Source: Burkholderia seminalis DSM 23518
Lineage (GTDB): Bacteria > Pseudomonadota > Gammaproteobacteria > Burkholderiales > Burkholderiaceae
Length of the DNA: 64,000 bases
NCBI RefSeq assembly: GCF_902832885.1
Contig: NZ_CADFDK010000002.1
Span: 372,001 to 436,000 of the forward strand
Direction: 5' to 3'
This document shows positions 7,950 to 16,241 of this stretch, piece by piece; position 1 is the first letter of the stretch, and each line of letters starts with the position of its first letter. Below the pieces are notes generated by a model. It worked only from the letters and a program-made list of their open reading frames with translations, did no database searches and was not told the origin of the DNA. Position numbers and translations under genes: made by a program.

Positions 7950-10079
7950 ATGAAACTCAACAAGAGCGCCTGCCATGCGCTTCTGATCGCCGCGTCGCTG
8001 GCCGGCGCCCGCACCGCGTTCGCCCAGGCGAGCGATGCCGCGGCCACCTTGCCCGCGATTTCCGTCAACGCGGCCGCCGAGCATGCGTCGTACGACGGCG
8101 GCCACTCGCGCGCGGCGACCAAGACCGACATGTCGCTGATGGACGTGCCGCAGACGGTGAACGTCGTCCCGCACGCGGTGATCGAGGACCAGAACGCGAC
8201 GTCGCTGCAGGACGCGCTGCGCAACGTGCCGGGCGTCGGCTTCTCGGTCGGCGACGGCCAGCGCGACCAGATCACGATCCGCGGCTTCAACAGCATCACG
8301 GACCAGTACGTCGACGGCATTCGCGACGACGCGCTGTACTACCGCGACCTGTCGAACGTCGATCGCGTCGAGGTGCTGAAGGGGCCGGCGGCCGTGCTGT
8401 ACGGGCGCGGCTCGGCGGGCGGCATCGTGAACCGCGTGCTGAAGCGGCCGCTGGCGAACCCGGTGAACGACGTGGGCGTGACGCTCGGCACGCGCGGCGA
8501 GCGGCGCGGCGAATTCGACCTCGGCTGGAACGCGAACGACGCGGCGCGCTTTCGCATCACCGGCGCGGCCGAGAACTCGAACAGCTTTCGCGACCAGTTT
8601 CAACTGAACCGGCAGGCGATCGCGCCGTCCGCGCAATTCAAGCTCGACAGCGACACCGTGCTGAACGTCGAATTCGACTATCTGCACGACCGCCGCACGT
8701 CCGACCAGGGCCTGCCCGCGTATCGCGGCCGGCCGGTGGACGTGCCGATCAACACGTACTACGGTTCGGCCGACGCGGCGAACAGCTCGTACAACGACGT
8801 CTCCGCGAAGAGCGCGACGGTGTCGCTCGATCACCGTTTCAACGATTCGCTGTCGTTCCACGGCGCGATCCGCGCGTACGACTTCTCGCTCGAGCGCAAG
8901 AACTACGTGACGTACGAGCCGATCAAGACGGCCGCGCACCCGGTCGTCACGCTCGACCAGTCGACGCGCCAGCGTACCGATCACGGCATCGACGGCCTGT
9001 TCGAACTCACGCAGAAGACGTCGCTGTTCGGCATGCGCCACGAGCTGCTGTACGGGCTCGAACTGTCGCAGCAGCAGAAGTTCGACACGATCTACGGCGT
9101 GACAAAGGTCGCGACCTACGATCTCTTCGATCCGCAACAGGTGGTCCTGCCCGGCGTGCCGACCGGCGCGCGGGCGAAGACGAACGCGTCGACCGTCGTC
9201 GGGCTCGCGGGCGTCTACGCGCAGGACCTGATCTCGCTGACCGAGCACTGGAAGGTGCTCGCCGGGTTGCGCTTCGACTACCTGAACCAGATCCGCCACG
9301 ACTATACGTCGTCGAACGTCAATCTCGACCGCACCGATCACGCGTGGAGCCCCCGTGTCGGGCTGATCTACGAGCCGCTCGACTGGCTGACGCTGTACGG
9401 ATCGTTCAGCCAGTCGTTCTCGCCGCTCGCCGATACGCTGATCAGCTCCGGCGCGTTCGCGAACGGCGCCGCGCTCGCGCCGCAGAAGACCACCGCGTAT
9501 GAAGTCGGCTCGCGGTTCGATCTCGGCGGCAAGGCGACTGCCAGCGTCGCGCTGTTCGACATGCGCCAGACCAACCAGCAGATCGGCGATCCGGCGAACC
9601 CCGGTTATGCGCTGCCGATCGGCACGCAGCACGTGCGCGGGATGGAGCTTGGCCTGACCGGCGAGATCGCGCCGAAGTGGTCGGTGTATGCGGGTTACGC
9701 GTACCTGAACGGCACGGTCGACGGTTCCCCGCAATCGACGGCGGCCGGCCTCGCGTTGTCGAGCAACACGCCGGGGCTGATGCCGCGCCACAGCGCGAGC
9801 CTGTGGCTGAAGCGCGAGCTGCCGTACGGCTTCTACGCGGCGGCCGGCATGCAGTTCCAGTCGGCACGTTATGCGTCGGCGAGCGATCTCGTCACGCTGC
9901 CGTCGTTCACGGTGTTCAACCTGGGCGCCGGGTATCGCAGCAAGAAGGTCGACGTGACGCTCACGCTCGACAACCTGTTCAATCGCCGTTACTTCATCGC
10001 CGCGCACGGCAATGCGGACCTGTACAACATGCCCGGCGATCCGCGCACGCTGACCGCCACGGTGAAATGGCACATGTAA
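7950..10079 (+). CDS. TonB-dependent siderophore receptor, Fiu/PiuA-like
   Basis: 709-aa outer-membrane ferric-siderophore receptor. Signal peptide MKLNKSACHALLIAASLAGA ends at AFAQA; the plug follows, with the catecholate-receptor signature TIRGFNSITDQYVDGIRDD and VLKGPAAVLYGRGSAGGIVN; then a 22-strand-type barrel ending in the aromatic outer-membrane signal (TATVKWHM). The plug sequence is of the Fiu/PiuA type, which takes up ferric mono-catecholates and catechol-bearing compounds. Start ATG 7950 gives a proper signal peptide; the frame stays open 213 bases upstream but that part is not bacterial-signal-like. Downstream of a Fur box. A terminator-like hairpin follows at 10096. Confidence 0.9.
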   Translation: MKLNKSACHALLIAASLAGARTAFAQASDAAATLPAISVNAAAEHASYDGGHSRAATKTDMSLMDVPQTVNVVPHAVIEDQNATSLQDALRNVPGVGFSVGDGQRDQITIRGFNSITDQYVDGIRDDALYYRDLSNVDRVEVLKGPAAVLYGRGSAGGIVNRVLKRPLANPVNDVGVTLGTRGERRGEFDLGWNANDAARFRITGAAENSNSFRDQFQLNRQAIAPSAQFKLDSDTVLNVEFDYLHDRRTSDQGLPAYRGRPVDVPINTYYGSADAANSSYNDVSAKSATVSLDHRFNDSLSFHGAIRAYDFSLERKNYVTYEPIKTAAHPVVTLDQSTRQRTDHGIDGLFELTQKTSLFGMRHELLYGLELSQQQKFDTIYGVTKVATYDLFDPQQVVLPGVPTGARAKTNASTVVGLAGVYAQDLISLTEHWKVLAGLRFDYLNQIRHDYTSSNVNLDRTDHAWSPRVGLIYEPLDWLTLYGSFSQSFSPLADTLISSGAFANGAALAPQKTTAYEVGSRFDLGGKATASVALFDMRQTNQQIGDPANPGYALPIGTQHVRGMELGLTGEIAPKWSVYAGYAYLNGTVDGSPQSTAAGLALSSNTPGLMPRHSASLWLKRELPYGFYAAAGMQFQSARYASASDLVTLPSFTVFNLGAGYRSKKVDVTLTLDNLFNRRYFIAAHGNADLYNMPGDPRTLTATVKWHM

Positions 10080-10095
10080 CGCGCTTGCGGTGAGC

Positions 10096-10126
10096 GATGC
10101 AGGCCTTCGTCAGGACGGCCTGCATC
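10096..10126. terminator. Bidirectional terminator-like hairpin
   Basis: GATGCAGGCC, 11-base loop, GGCCTGCATC: perfect 10-bp stem between the convergent receptor and LysR genes. No clear T-run follows on either strand. Confidence 0.5.
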
Positions 10127-10174
10127 TCGTTGCCGACGCTCGCGGCGCCGGTTGGCAGGTTGCCGGCGGCGCCG

Positions 10175-11131
10175 TCATTCGACGTCCTCGTCGTCCTCGT
10201 CGTCCTCCGTATCGTCCATCTCCTCCGCGCGCGCCGGCGCCGCATACGCGCTCGCCTGTTCGAGCAGCCAGCCGCGGAACAGCTCCAGCGGCTTGCTGTG
10301 GCTGAATTCCGTCGGATACACGAGGTAGTACGCCGAATCGCCGACCGTCGCGGCGTCGCACGGCACGACCAGGCCGAGCTGCTGCAGCTGTTCCTCGACG
10401 AAGAACTTCGGCACGAGCGCGATGCCGAGCCCGGCCGCGGCCGCGCTGATCAGCATCGTATGCAGTTCGTAACGCACGCCCTGCATCGTGCGGATGTCCT
10501 CGACGCCATGGGTCTCGAACCACTGCGCCCACGCGCCGGGGCGCGTGGTCGAGTGCAGCAGCGGATACGCGAGCAGATCCTCGACGCGCTCGACCGGCCC
10601 GTCGAGCAGCGCGGGCGAACAGATCGGCACGACCTCCTCGCCGAACAGGTAGTCGGACGAGGTGCCGGGCCAGGTCGGCTTGCCGTAGTGGATCGCGGCC
10701 TCGAAGTGCGTGTCCTCGAACGAGAACAGGTCGGTGCGGCTGCCCATGTTCACGCGCACGTCGGGCGTGCGGTCGTAGAAGCTCTTGATGCGCGGGATCA
10801 GCCAGTGCGATGCGAAGGTCGGCAGCACCGCGAGCTCCAGGTAGCCGCCGCCGCTGCCGTGCGCGATGATCGACAGCGTGTCGCGGTCGAGCGTTTCCAG
10901 CGCGCGTCGCACCTGCGTGCCGTAGAGCTTGCCGGCGCGCGTCAGCACGACGCGCTGCTTCACCCGGGCGAACAGCCGCACGCCGAGGCTGGCCTCGAGC
11001 GTCGCGATCTGGCGCGACACCGCGCTTTCGGTCAGGAACAGCTCCTTGGCCGCGTGCGTGAAGCTCTCGTGGCGCGCGGCGGCTTCGAAAGCCACGAGCG
11101 CGCCCATGTTGGGAATCTTGAATTTACGCAT
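10175..11131 (-). CDS. LysR-family regulator, GcvA-like, with acidic tail
   Basis: 318-aa LysR transcription factor. The N-terminal winged helix (FTHAAKELFLTESAVSRQIATLE, residues about 24-46) is followed by the substrate-binding domain with GcvA-type markers (GLGIALVPKFFVEE). The C terminus carries an unusual acidic tail (EEMDDTEDDEDDEDVE) encoded by a GAC/GAG-rich near-repeat at about 10178-10225. It is divergent from the DUF1338 gene with 225 bp between them, so that gene is its probable target and an intermediate of its pathway the probable effector. The effector is not deducible from sequence. Confidence 0.9.
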   Translation of the reverse strand: MRKFKIPNMGALVAFEAAARHESFTHAAKELFLTESAVSRQIATLEASLGVRLFARVKQRVVLTRAGKLYGTQVRRALETLDRDTLSIIAHGSGGGYLELAVLPTFASHWLIPRIKSFYDRTPDVRVNMGSRTDLFSFEDTHFEAAIHYGKPTWPGTSSDYLFGEEVVPICSPALLDGPVERVEDLLAYPLLHSTTRPGAWAQWFETHGVEDIRTMQGVRYELHTMLISAAAAGLGIALVPKFFVEEQLQQLGLVVPCDAATVGDSAYYLVYPTEFSHSKPLELFRGWLLEQASAYAAPARAEEMDDTEDDEDDEDVE

Positions 11132-11356
11132 GATGCTCGTTTCGTCTGACGAACGGGGCCGCGCCGCGCGAGGGCGGAAGGCGGGCGGGGGACAGGTAAT
11201 AATTCCAAAAACTCATCACGTGTCAATTTAATCTCGCTTTACGCCCGGCTGCAACCCTTTGAATAATGCTCCCCACGCAAGGTCAGGCGCCCGCCGGGCG
11301 GCCGGCCGACGAGTTGCCGGCACGTTTGCCGGCGGTCCCCCGAGACGAGAATCCTG

Positions 11357-12385
11357 ATGCGCAATCCGAATATCGAGAGCTTGCTGACGAAGCTGCTGGG
11401 ACAGGCGAAGACCGACGCCCTGTTCTCGACCCTGAACATGCCGGCCATCCTCGAAGAATGGGAAGACGGCGTCGTGACGCGCGCGGAAATCGCGCAGGCG
11501 ATGAACATGGCGCTGTTCGAAGGGCTGCTCGAACGTTCGGCGAACGGCCGCGCCTACACGGCCGAAGCGATCGAAAGCGGCGGCTCGGTCTATTTCGACC
11601 ACGGCGCGCTGCGCACGGTGCGCTGGCCGCACACGGGCGCGCTGCCGCCGGGCGAAGCCGCGTTCACGCGCATCCTGCGTCCGCTCGGGTTCCGCCTGAA
11701 CGGCCGCTACCCGCTCGACAAGCTCGGCATGACGGGCCGCGCGTACGCGCACGAAGACGCGCCGGACGAAATCGCGCAGTTCTTCGTCAGCGAACTGCAT
11801 CCGGAACGTTTCTCGAAGGAGTTCCAGCAGGCCGTGACGAACGTCGTCAGCTCGTCGCGCGATCCGCTGTCGCCGGCGGCCGTCGCGCTGCTGTGGGAGG
11901 TCGAGCGCGAAGGCTGGCTGCCGCTGGACGCCGCGCAGGCGCTGCTGCCGGAAATCGTCGGCGCGTTCGCGCGCCAGCACGACGTGCCGAACGAACTCGA
12001 CTATGAAACGCTGCTGATGGAATCGGCGGAAATGGCGTGGATCGCGACCGAAGGCAACGCGTTCAACCACGCGACCGACCGTGTCGCCGACGTGTTCAAG
12101 CTGTCCGACGACGAGAAGGCGAAGGGCCGCCCGATGAAGCCGGAAGTCGAGCGTTCGCGCTCGGGCCGCGTGTTCCAGACCGCGTATCGCGCCGACACCG
12201 TCGAGCGCGAGTTCCGCACCCGCGACGGCGGCACGGTGAAGCGCAACGTGCCGGGCTCGTTCTACGAGTTCATCACGCGCAAGCGCACGTTCGACCAGGG
12301 CGCGCGCCGCTGGGTGACCGACCTGCGTTTCGATGCGGGCAACGCGCAAGGCATCTTCAAGATGACGGCGAACGCGGCGAAGTAA
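11357..12385 (+). CDS. DUF1338 protein, 2-oxoadipate dioxygenase/decarboxylase-like (HglS-like)
   Basis: 342-aa member of the DUF1338/HglS family (VOC-fold, Fe(II)). The characterised enzyme converts 2-oxoadipate to D-2-hydroxyglutarate in lysine catabolism. The likely metal triad can be read in YFDHGALRTV (first His), GNAFNHATDRV (second His) and PGSFYEFITRK (Glu). It is shorter than the roughly 460-aa P. putida enzyme, so the substrate may be a related 2-oxo acid. Start ATG 11357. Transcribed away from a LysR gene and followed by a strong hairpin at 12416. A LysN-like aminotransferase that could supply 2-oxoadipate lies 20 kb away (32352). Confidence 0.8.
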   Translation: MRNPNIESLLTKLLGQAKTDALFSTLNMPAILEEWEDGVVTRAEIAQAMNMALFEGLLERSANGRAYTAEAIESGGSVYFDHGALRTVRWPHTGALPPGEAAFTRILRPLGFRLNGRYPLDKLGMTGRAYAHEDAPDEIAQFFVSELHPERFSKEFQQAVTNVVSSSRDPLSPAAVALLWEVEREGWLPLDAAQALLPEIVGAFARQHDVPNELDYETLLMESAEMAWIATEGNAFNHATDRVADVFKLSDDEKAKGRPMKPEVERSRSGRVFQTAYRADTVEREFRTRDGGTVKRNVPGSFYEFITRKRTFDQGARRWVTDLRFDAGNAQGIFKMTANAAK

Positions 12386-12415
12386 CGCGGCACCGCGGCG
12401 GAAGCGACGAACCGG

Positions 12416-12445
12416 TCGGGCAGGACGTGCATGCGTCCTGCCCGA
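12416..12445. terminator. Terminator-like hairpin after the DUF1338 gene
   Basis: TCGGGCAGGAC, 8-base loop, GTCCTGCCCGA: perfect 11-bp stem 30 bp after the stop codon, in convergent space. No long T-tract. Confidence 0.55.
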
Positions 12446-12583
12446 TCTGCGTTGGGGGGCTCGCGATGCAGCGTCGGCGCGCGTCGACGGTCGTGCGGCG
12501 AAGCCGTCCGTGGCCGTCGGTCGTGTCGTCGAAGGGGAGGTGTGTGCCGCGAAGGCGGCGGGCGCGTGCCGGGCGCCGCGCCG

Positions 12584-12667
12584 TCAGAAGACGTGCGTGA
12601 TCAGATAGAACAGCACCAGCAGCCCGAACGGCACGCCGAGCAGCCAGGCGATCAGGTATTTACCCAT
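12584..12667 (-). CDS. 27-aa single-helix membrane peptide
   Basis: A very small frame: MGKYLIAWLLGVPFGLLVLF then YLITHVF and stop. It is one hydrophobic helix with a Lys at the N-terminal side, ending almost immediately after the helix. It is the last of a minus-strand row with a CsbD protein and a BON protein, the kind of stress/envelope cluster in which Burkholderia often has such peptides. Only this frame encodes a coherent membrane helix here. Function unknown; a membrane-stress role is inferred from neighbours only. Confidence 0.6.
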   Translation of the reverse strand: MGKYLIAWLLGVPFGLLVLFYLITHVF

Positions 12668-12728
12668 ATCGTTGTCCTGAATGGCCGCGACGCCATCGGC
12701 GCCGCGGCGGGTGAAATTGCCGGATGCG

Positions 12729-12926
12729 TTACAGCTCGCGATCGAAATCCTTCAACTGCTTTTCGGCTTCATCACGGGCGATCCCGTAACGTTCCTGGAT
12801 CTTGCCGGCCAGGTAGTCGCGATTGCCTTCGGCTACCGCGAGATCGTCGTCGGTCAGCTTGCCCCACTTGGCCTTCAGCTTGCCGGTCAACTGCTTCCAC
12901 TGGCCCTTGATCTTGTCCTCGTTCAT
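12729..12926 (-). CDS. CsbD-family stress protein
   Basis: 65-aa CsbD-like protein (MNEDKIKGQWKQLTGKLKAK, ending LKDFDREL). CsbD proteins are small, hydrophilic, abundant general-stress proteins of unknown mechanism, and length and motif (IKGQWKQLTGKLK) fit. Lies 61 bp upstream of the 27-aa membrane peptide and downstream of the BON gene, all on the minus strand. A second, different CsbD gene lies at 15626 on the other side of the LuxR-type regulator, which suggests shared control. Confidence 0.9.
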   Translation of the reverse strand: MNEDKIKGQWKQLTGKLKAKWGKLTDDDLAVAEGNRDYLAGKIQERYGIARDEAEKQLKDFDREL

Positions 12927-12989
12927 CGTGTGCTCCTTGGTCGTGATGGGAAAACTGCGGGGGGAGCGCGGCAGCCGCCGCGCGGGAGG

Positions 12990-13340
12990 TCAGGCCTTCG
13001 CCTTCAGGCCGGATGCGTCGACGTGCTTCACGCCCTTGATCGCGCGCGTCACGGCGACGGCCTTCTTCACGGCCGTCTTGGTCGGCAGCACGCCCGTGAG
13101 CGTGACGACGCCGTCGACCGTCTTCACGCTGATGTCGGTGCTCTTCACGCCGTCGGTGGTCGCGAGTTCACCCTTCACCTTGGTCGTGATCCACGTGTCG
13201 GTGACGGGCTGGTTCGATTCGGTCGCCATGCCGCTGTCGGCCGACGAGGCCTGGGCATGCGCGTTCGTGAGCGGCGCGGCGGACAGCAGGAAGGCCGCGC
13301 TGACGGCGAGCAGCGTCGAAAGGTGCGAGGTCTTGTTCAT
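12990..13340 (-). CDS. BON-domain periplasmic protein
   Basis: 116-aa exported protein. Signal peptide (MNKTSHLSTLLAVSAAFLLS to AHAQA), a linker, then one BON domain (DTWITTKVKGELATTDGVKS, DISVKTVDGVVTLTGVLPTK, IKGVKHVDASGLKAK). BON domains bind phospholipid surfaces or other envelope components and are induced by osmotic stress in the OsmY family. The start is taken at ATG 13340, which gives the clean signal peptide; an in-frame ATG at 13388 would add 16 non-signal-like residues. Part of the minus-strand stress group. Confidence 0.9.
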   Translation of the reverse strand: MNKTSHLSTLLAVSAAFLLSAAPLTNAHAQASSADSGMATESNQPVTDTWITTKVKGELATTDGVKSTDISVKTVDGVVTLTGVLPTKTAVKKAVAVTRAIKGVKHVDASGLKAKA

Positions 13341-13403
13341 GGATGTTCTCCTTCGATGGGCGTGTTGAATGAATGGATCGACGAGCACGGAGCGTGCCGC
13401 GGG

Positions 13404-13568
13404 TTACCGGGCGATCGGCGTGTCGTAGCCGGGCTCGCGCGGCGGCATGTCCGGGCGCGGCAGGTCCGGCGGCAGCGGCACCGGCGGATCGGTGCCGGGC
13501 GGCGGTTCGGGCGGAGCGTCCGGGGCCGGCTCGGGCCGCGTCGGATCGGGTGTCTGATGCAGCTTCAT
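13404..13568 (-). CDS. Proline-rich small protein, 54 aa
   Basis: Short, low-complexity, Pro-rich product (about 40% Pro: PDPTRPEPAPDAPPEPPPG..., ending EPGYDTPIAR). It has no signal peptide or helix and is expected to be disordered. The strong ribosome site GAGGAGG just before ATG 13568 makes it a credible gene in spite of its composition. First gene of the minus-strand stress row; its promoter would lie in the region that also holds the 29-bp inverted repeat at 13811. No function can be assigned. Confidence 0.6.
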   Translation of the reverse strand: MKLHQTPDPTRPEPAPDAPPEPPPGTDPPVPLPPDLPRPDMPPREPGYDTPIAR

Positions 13569-13810
13569 CCGGTTGTCCTCCTCTGCGGTGTGAAAGGGCA
13601 GCGCATGAGCGCCGATGCAGTACCAGCGTACCGACGCGAACGCGAGCGGACATCGCGCAAATTCACCGGATCGGCTAGTGCGTTTGCACCGGGAATGGCA
13701 CGGGCGGGCAGGAACGGGGAATGCATCACGACCCGGGCAACGCGCGGGCACCGGCGCGAGGGCCTTGCCGTGCCGTTGGGCGGGACACCGCACGGTGCCG
13801 ATGCGGCATG

Positions 13811-13839
13811 CGAATGTACTATTGGAGGTAGTGCATTCG
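13811..13839. promoter_or_regulatory. 29-bp inverted repeat, copy 1
   Basis: CGAATGTACTA, 7 bases, TAGTGCATTCG: 11-bp arms with one mismatched pair. It sits between the divergent stress row and the PAS-LuxR gene. A second copy with the same arm length and spacing is at 15497. Probable operator of a dimeric regulator, plausibly the PAS-LuxR protein itself. Confidence 0.6.
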
Positions 13840-13926
13840 CGCCTGTCGCGTCCTCGCGCGGTACGCGATCATCACCGCACGCGCCGGCCGGGGCGTGCGG
13901 CGTAACGGGGCAATCGGCGGGCGGTC

Positions 13927-13956
13927 ATGTTGACGACAGGGACAACGACTCGATGA
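13927..13956 (+). CDS. 9-codon leader frame overlapping the PAS-LuxR start
   Basis: ATG 13927 opens nine codons (MLTTGTTTR) whose TGA overlaps the ATG of the regulator as ATGA. With GGGCGG a few bases before it, it could be a leader that couples translation. Chance occurrence is possible. Confidence 0.3.
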   Translation: MLTTGTTTR

Positions 13957-15485
13957 ACGAACAAGTAGACGAACAGGCGCTCAAGTCGCACACCGACCGG
14001 CGCCAGCTGCACCAGATCATCGCGGGGCTCACCGAAGGCGTGATCCTGATCGAGCCCGACCAGCGGATCGTCTGGGCGAACGAGGCCGCGCTCGCGATGC
14101 ATGGCGTGACCGAACTGGCCGCGCTCGGCGCGGACGTCACCGAATACCGCGAGCGCTTCCGGCTGCGCTACCGGAACAACCATCCGGTGCGCGACGGCCA
14201 CTATCCGATGGATCGCGTGATCGCCGGCGAGGAGTTCAGCGACGTGACGGTCGAAGTCGAATCGGCCGCCGACGAAACCGTGAGCTGGGTGCACCGCATT
14301 CGCAGCCTCGTGCTGACGAACGCGGCCGGCGAACCCGACTGCCTCGCGCTCGTGCTGCACGATGCGACCGAATGGGCGAGCGCCGAGGAGCGCTTCGAGC
14401 GCACCTTCAACGCCAACCCGGCGCCGGCCGTGATCTGCCGGCTCGACGACTTGCGCTACGTGAAGGTCAACCAGGGCTTCCTCGACATGACGGGCCACGC
14501 GCGCGACGACGTGCTCGGCCGCTCGGTGTACGAGGTCGACGTGCTCGAACAGGCCGAGCGGCGCGAGCTGGCGATCGAACGGCTCGGCGAAGGCGCGACG
14601 ATCCCGCAGATGGAAGCCGTGCTGAAACTCGCGGACGGCAGCACGAAGGCGGTGGTCGTCGCCGGGCAGCCGATCGACATGAACGGCGAGGCGTGCATGC
14701 TGTTCACGTTCATGGATCTCGAGCCGCGCAAGCAGGCCGAGCGCGCGCTGAAGCAGAGCGAGGAGCGTTTCGCGACGGCATTCCGGATGGCGCCGGTCGC
14801 GACCGCGATCGTCACGGCCGACCGCTTCGAACTGCTCGACGTGAACGATGCGTTCGCCGCGATGACGGGCCATGCGCAGGACGCGCTGCTCGGCAAATCC
14901 GCGGACGAGATCGGGCTGTGGGCCGAGCGCGGCGCATGGCAGCGCATTGAAGGCCGGCTCGCGCGCGACGGCAACGTCCGCAACGCCGACGTGCAGATCC
15001 GCACGCGCGACGGTGATGTGCGCGATTGCGTCGTGTCGGCCGATCCGGTCGCGATCCACGGCCGCGACTGCCTGCTCGTCGCGCTGCTCGACATCAGCGA
15101 TCGCAAGCGTACCGAGATGGAGCTCGTCTATGCGATCGAGACCGCGATGCAGGATGCGTCGTGGTTCAGCCGCACGCTGATCGAGAAGCTCGCGAACGTG
15201 CGGCGCGCGAATGCGCCGGACGCGGGCGCGCAGTTGTCGGACCTGACCGCGCGCGAGCGCGACGTATTCGACCTGCTGTGCCACGGCCTTGCCGACAAGG
15301 AGATCGCGGGCCGCCTCGGGCTCGCGCCGAACACCGTGCGCAATCACGTCGCGACGATCTACGCGAAGCTCGACGTGCACAGCCGCGGCGAGGCGATCGT
15401 GTGGGCGCGCGAGCGCGGGATCGTCGGCGCGGCCGAGGCGAACGGTGCACGCGGCGAGAAGGGCGGCACGAAGGGCAAGGACTGA
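13953..15485 (+). CDS. Three-PAS sensor with LuxR-type DNA-binding domain
   Basis: 510-aa cytosolic regulator. It has three PAS-like modules in series (residues about 15-130, 140-260 and 270-385; note repeats such as VNQGFLDMTGHARDDVLGRS and VNDAFAAMTGHAQDALLGKS), a coiled linker, then a GerE/LuxR helix-turn-helix (LTARERDVFDLLCHGLADKE through NTVRNHVATIYAKLDVHSR, about 430-490). No receiver or kinase domain, so it probably senses a ligand or redox state directly. Start ATG 13953. Flanked by two copies of one inverted repeat and by CsbD/BON genes on both sides, suggesting it controls this stress regulon. No membrane helix is visible. Confidence 0.85.
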   Translation: MNEQVDEQALKSHTDRRQLHQIIAGLTEGVILIEPDQRIVWANEAALAMHGVTELAALGADVTEYRERFRLRYRNNHPVRDGHYPMDRVIAGEEFSDVTVEVESAADETVSWVHRIRSLVLTNAAGEPDCLALVLHDATEWASAEERFERTFNANPAPAVICRLDDLRYVKVNQGFLDMTGHARDDVLGRSVYEVDVLEQAERRELAIERLGEGATIPQMEAVLKLADGSTKAVVVAGQPIDMNGEACMLFTFMDLEPRKQAERALKQSEERFATAFRMAPVATAIVTADRFELLDVNDAFAAMTGHAQDALLGKSADEIGLWAERGAWQRIEGRLARDGNVRNADVQIRTRDGDVRDCVVSADPVAIHGRDCLLVALLDISDRKRTEMELVYAIETAMQDASWFSRTLIEKLANVRRANAPDAGAQLSDLTARERDVFDLLCHGLADKEIAGRLGLAPNTVRNHVATIYAKLDVHSRGEAIVWARERGIVGAAEANGARGEKGGTKGKD

Positions 15486-15496
15486 CGCCGACGGTA

Positions 15497-15525
15497 CGAA
15501 TGCACCACGCACACTGGTGCATCCG
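15497..15525. promoter_or_regulatory. 29-bp inverted repeat, copy 2
   Basis: CGAATGCACCA, 7 bases, TGGTGCATCCG: 10 of 11 arm positions are symmetric. Arm length, spacing and 18 of 22 arm bases match the copy at 13811. It lies 101 bp before the csbD start codon, right after the PAS-LuxR stop. Confidence 0.6.
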
Positions 15526-15625
15526 CATCTGCCGCCCGCCGCGTTCGCTTGCGATCCTGTCCACTCGGCGGGGCGGCGCGGGCCGCCGCATCGCCGGTTC
15601 TCCCTCACCATCGCAGGAGACGACC

Positions 15626-15817
15626 ATGGACAGGAATCGCATCGAAGGCAAGCTCAAACAGGTCAAGGGTTCGGTCAAGGAAGCGCTCGGCAAGGTAACG
15701 GGCGACCGCAAGGCGGAAGCCGAAGGGGTGGCCGAACAGCAGGCCGGCAAGATCCAGGAGAAGGCCGGCGAGGCGGCCGACGCGGTGCGCAAGCCGGTGC
15801 GTACCGACCGGCGCTGA
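15626..15817 (+). CDS. CsbD-family stress protein
   Basis: 63-aa CsbD protein (MDRNRIEGKLKQVKGSVKEA with the family core GKVTGDRKAEAEG). It differs from the CsbD at 12729 and is closer to the canonical KQVKG form. Ribosome site GGAG upstream of ATG 15626. The preceding 140 bp contain one copy of the 29-bp inverted repeat, so its transcription is probably under the same control as the PAS-LuxR gene. A GC-rich hairpin follows. Confidence 0.9.
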   Translation: MDRNRIEGKLKQVKGSVKEALGKVTGDRKAEAEGVAEQQAGKIQEKAGEAADAVRKPVRTDRR

Positions 15818-15825
15818 CCGATGAC

Positions 15826-15848
15826 GCGACGCCCGCCGCGGGCGTCGC
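15826..15848 (+). terminator. GC-rich hairpin after csbD
   Basis: GCGACGCCCGC, one base, GCGGGCGTCGC: perfect arms 8 bp after the stop codon. Only a short A-run follows, so termination may be Rho-assisted. Confidence 0.5.
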
Positions 15849-16241
15849 AAAGGCCGGCCGGGCCGTCGTCGCGACGATGATGCGCGATCGGCATGACCAC
15901 GGCCGGCCTTTGCCCGAGGGTGCCGCCGCCGCGCCCTCTTGCAGCCTTCCACGCTCGACCCCCCGCCGTACTGGCCGCGGGGTCGCCCGCGAACGCGGAA
16001 CTTGATGAAAAATCCTCACAACATAGTTCCGATATTTCGTTTGCTGCGCGGGTATTGGCTACCCACAATCCCTTCACCTCTTTCGCGATGAAAGGTTCTT
16101 CGGAGACGGAATCGCGGTGATCGGCCGGCCGGTTGGCGCATCGAATGACGCCCCGGCAGCGCATGCCATCACCGACGCGCGAGAGGTCGCCGCCGCGCGG
16201 CCGCCGCGCGTTGCATCCCGACCCACAGAAGAAGGATTGCC
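15849..16241. other. 390-bp intergenic region
   Basis: Upstream region of the binding-protein gene. TTGCTG (16041), 17 bases, then CACAAT (16064) is a possible promoter, overlapped by a GGGTA-5-TACCC inverted repeat (16050-16064). No gene seen. Confidence 0.35.

Noticed and set aside
7851-10073. 740-aa open frame antisense to the siderophore receptor
   Set aside because: Arg/His-rich product with no domain; mirrors third-position GC of the receptor gene on the other strand, which has clear TonB-receptor motifs.
10096-10126. Possible recombination/attachment site
   Set aside because: The 10-bp stem is simpler to explain as a terminator between convergent genes; no integrase or direct repeats nearby.
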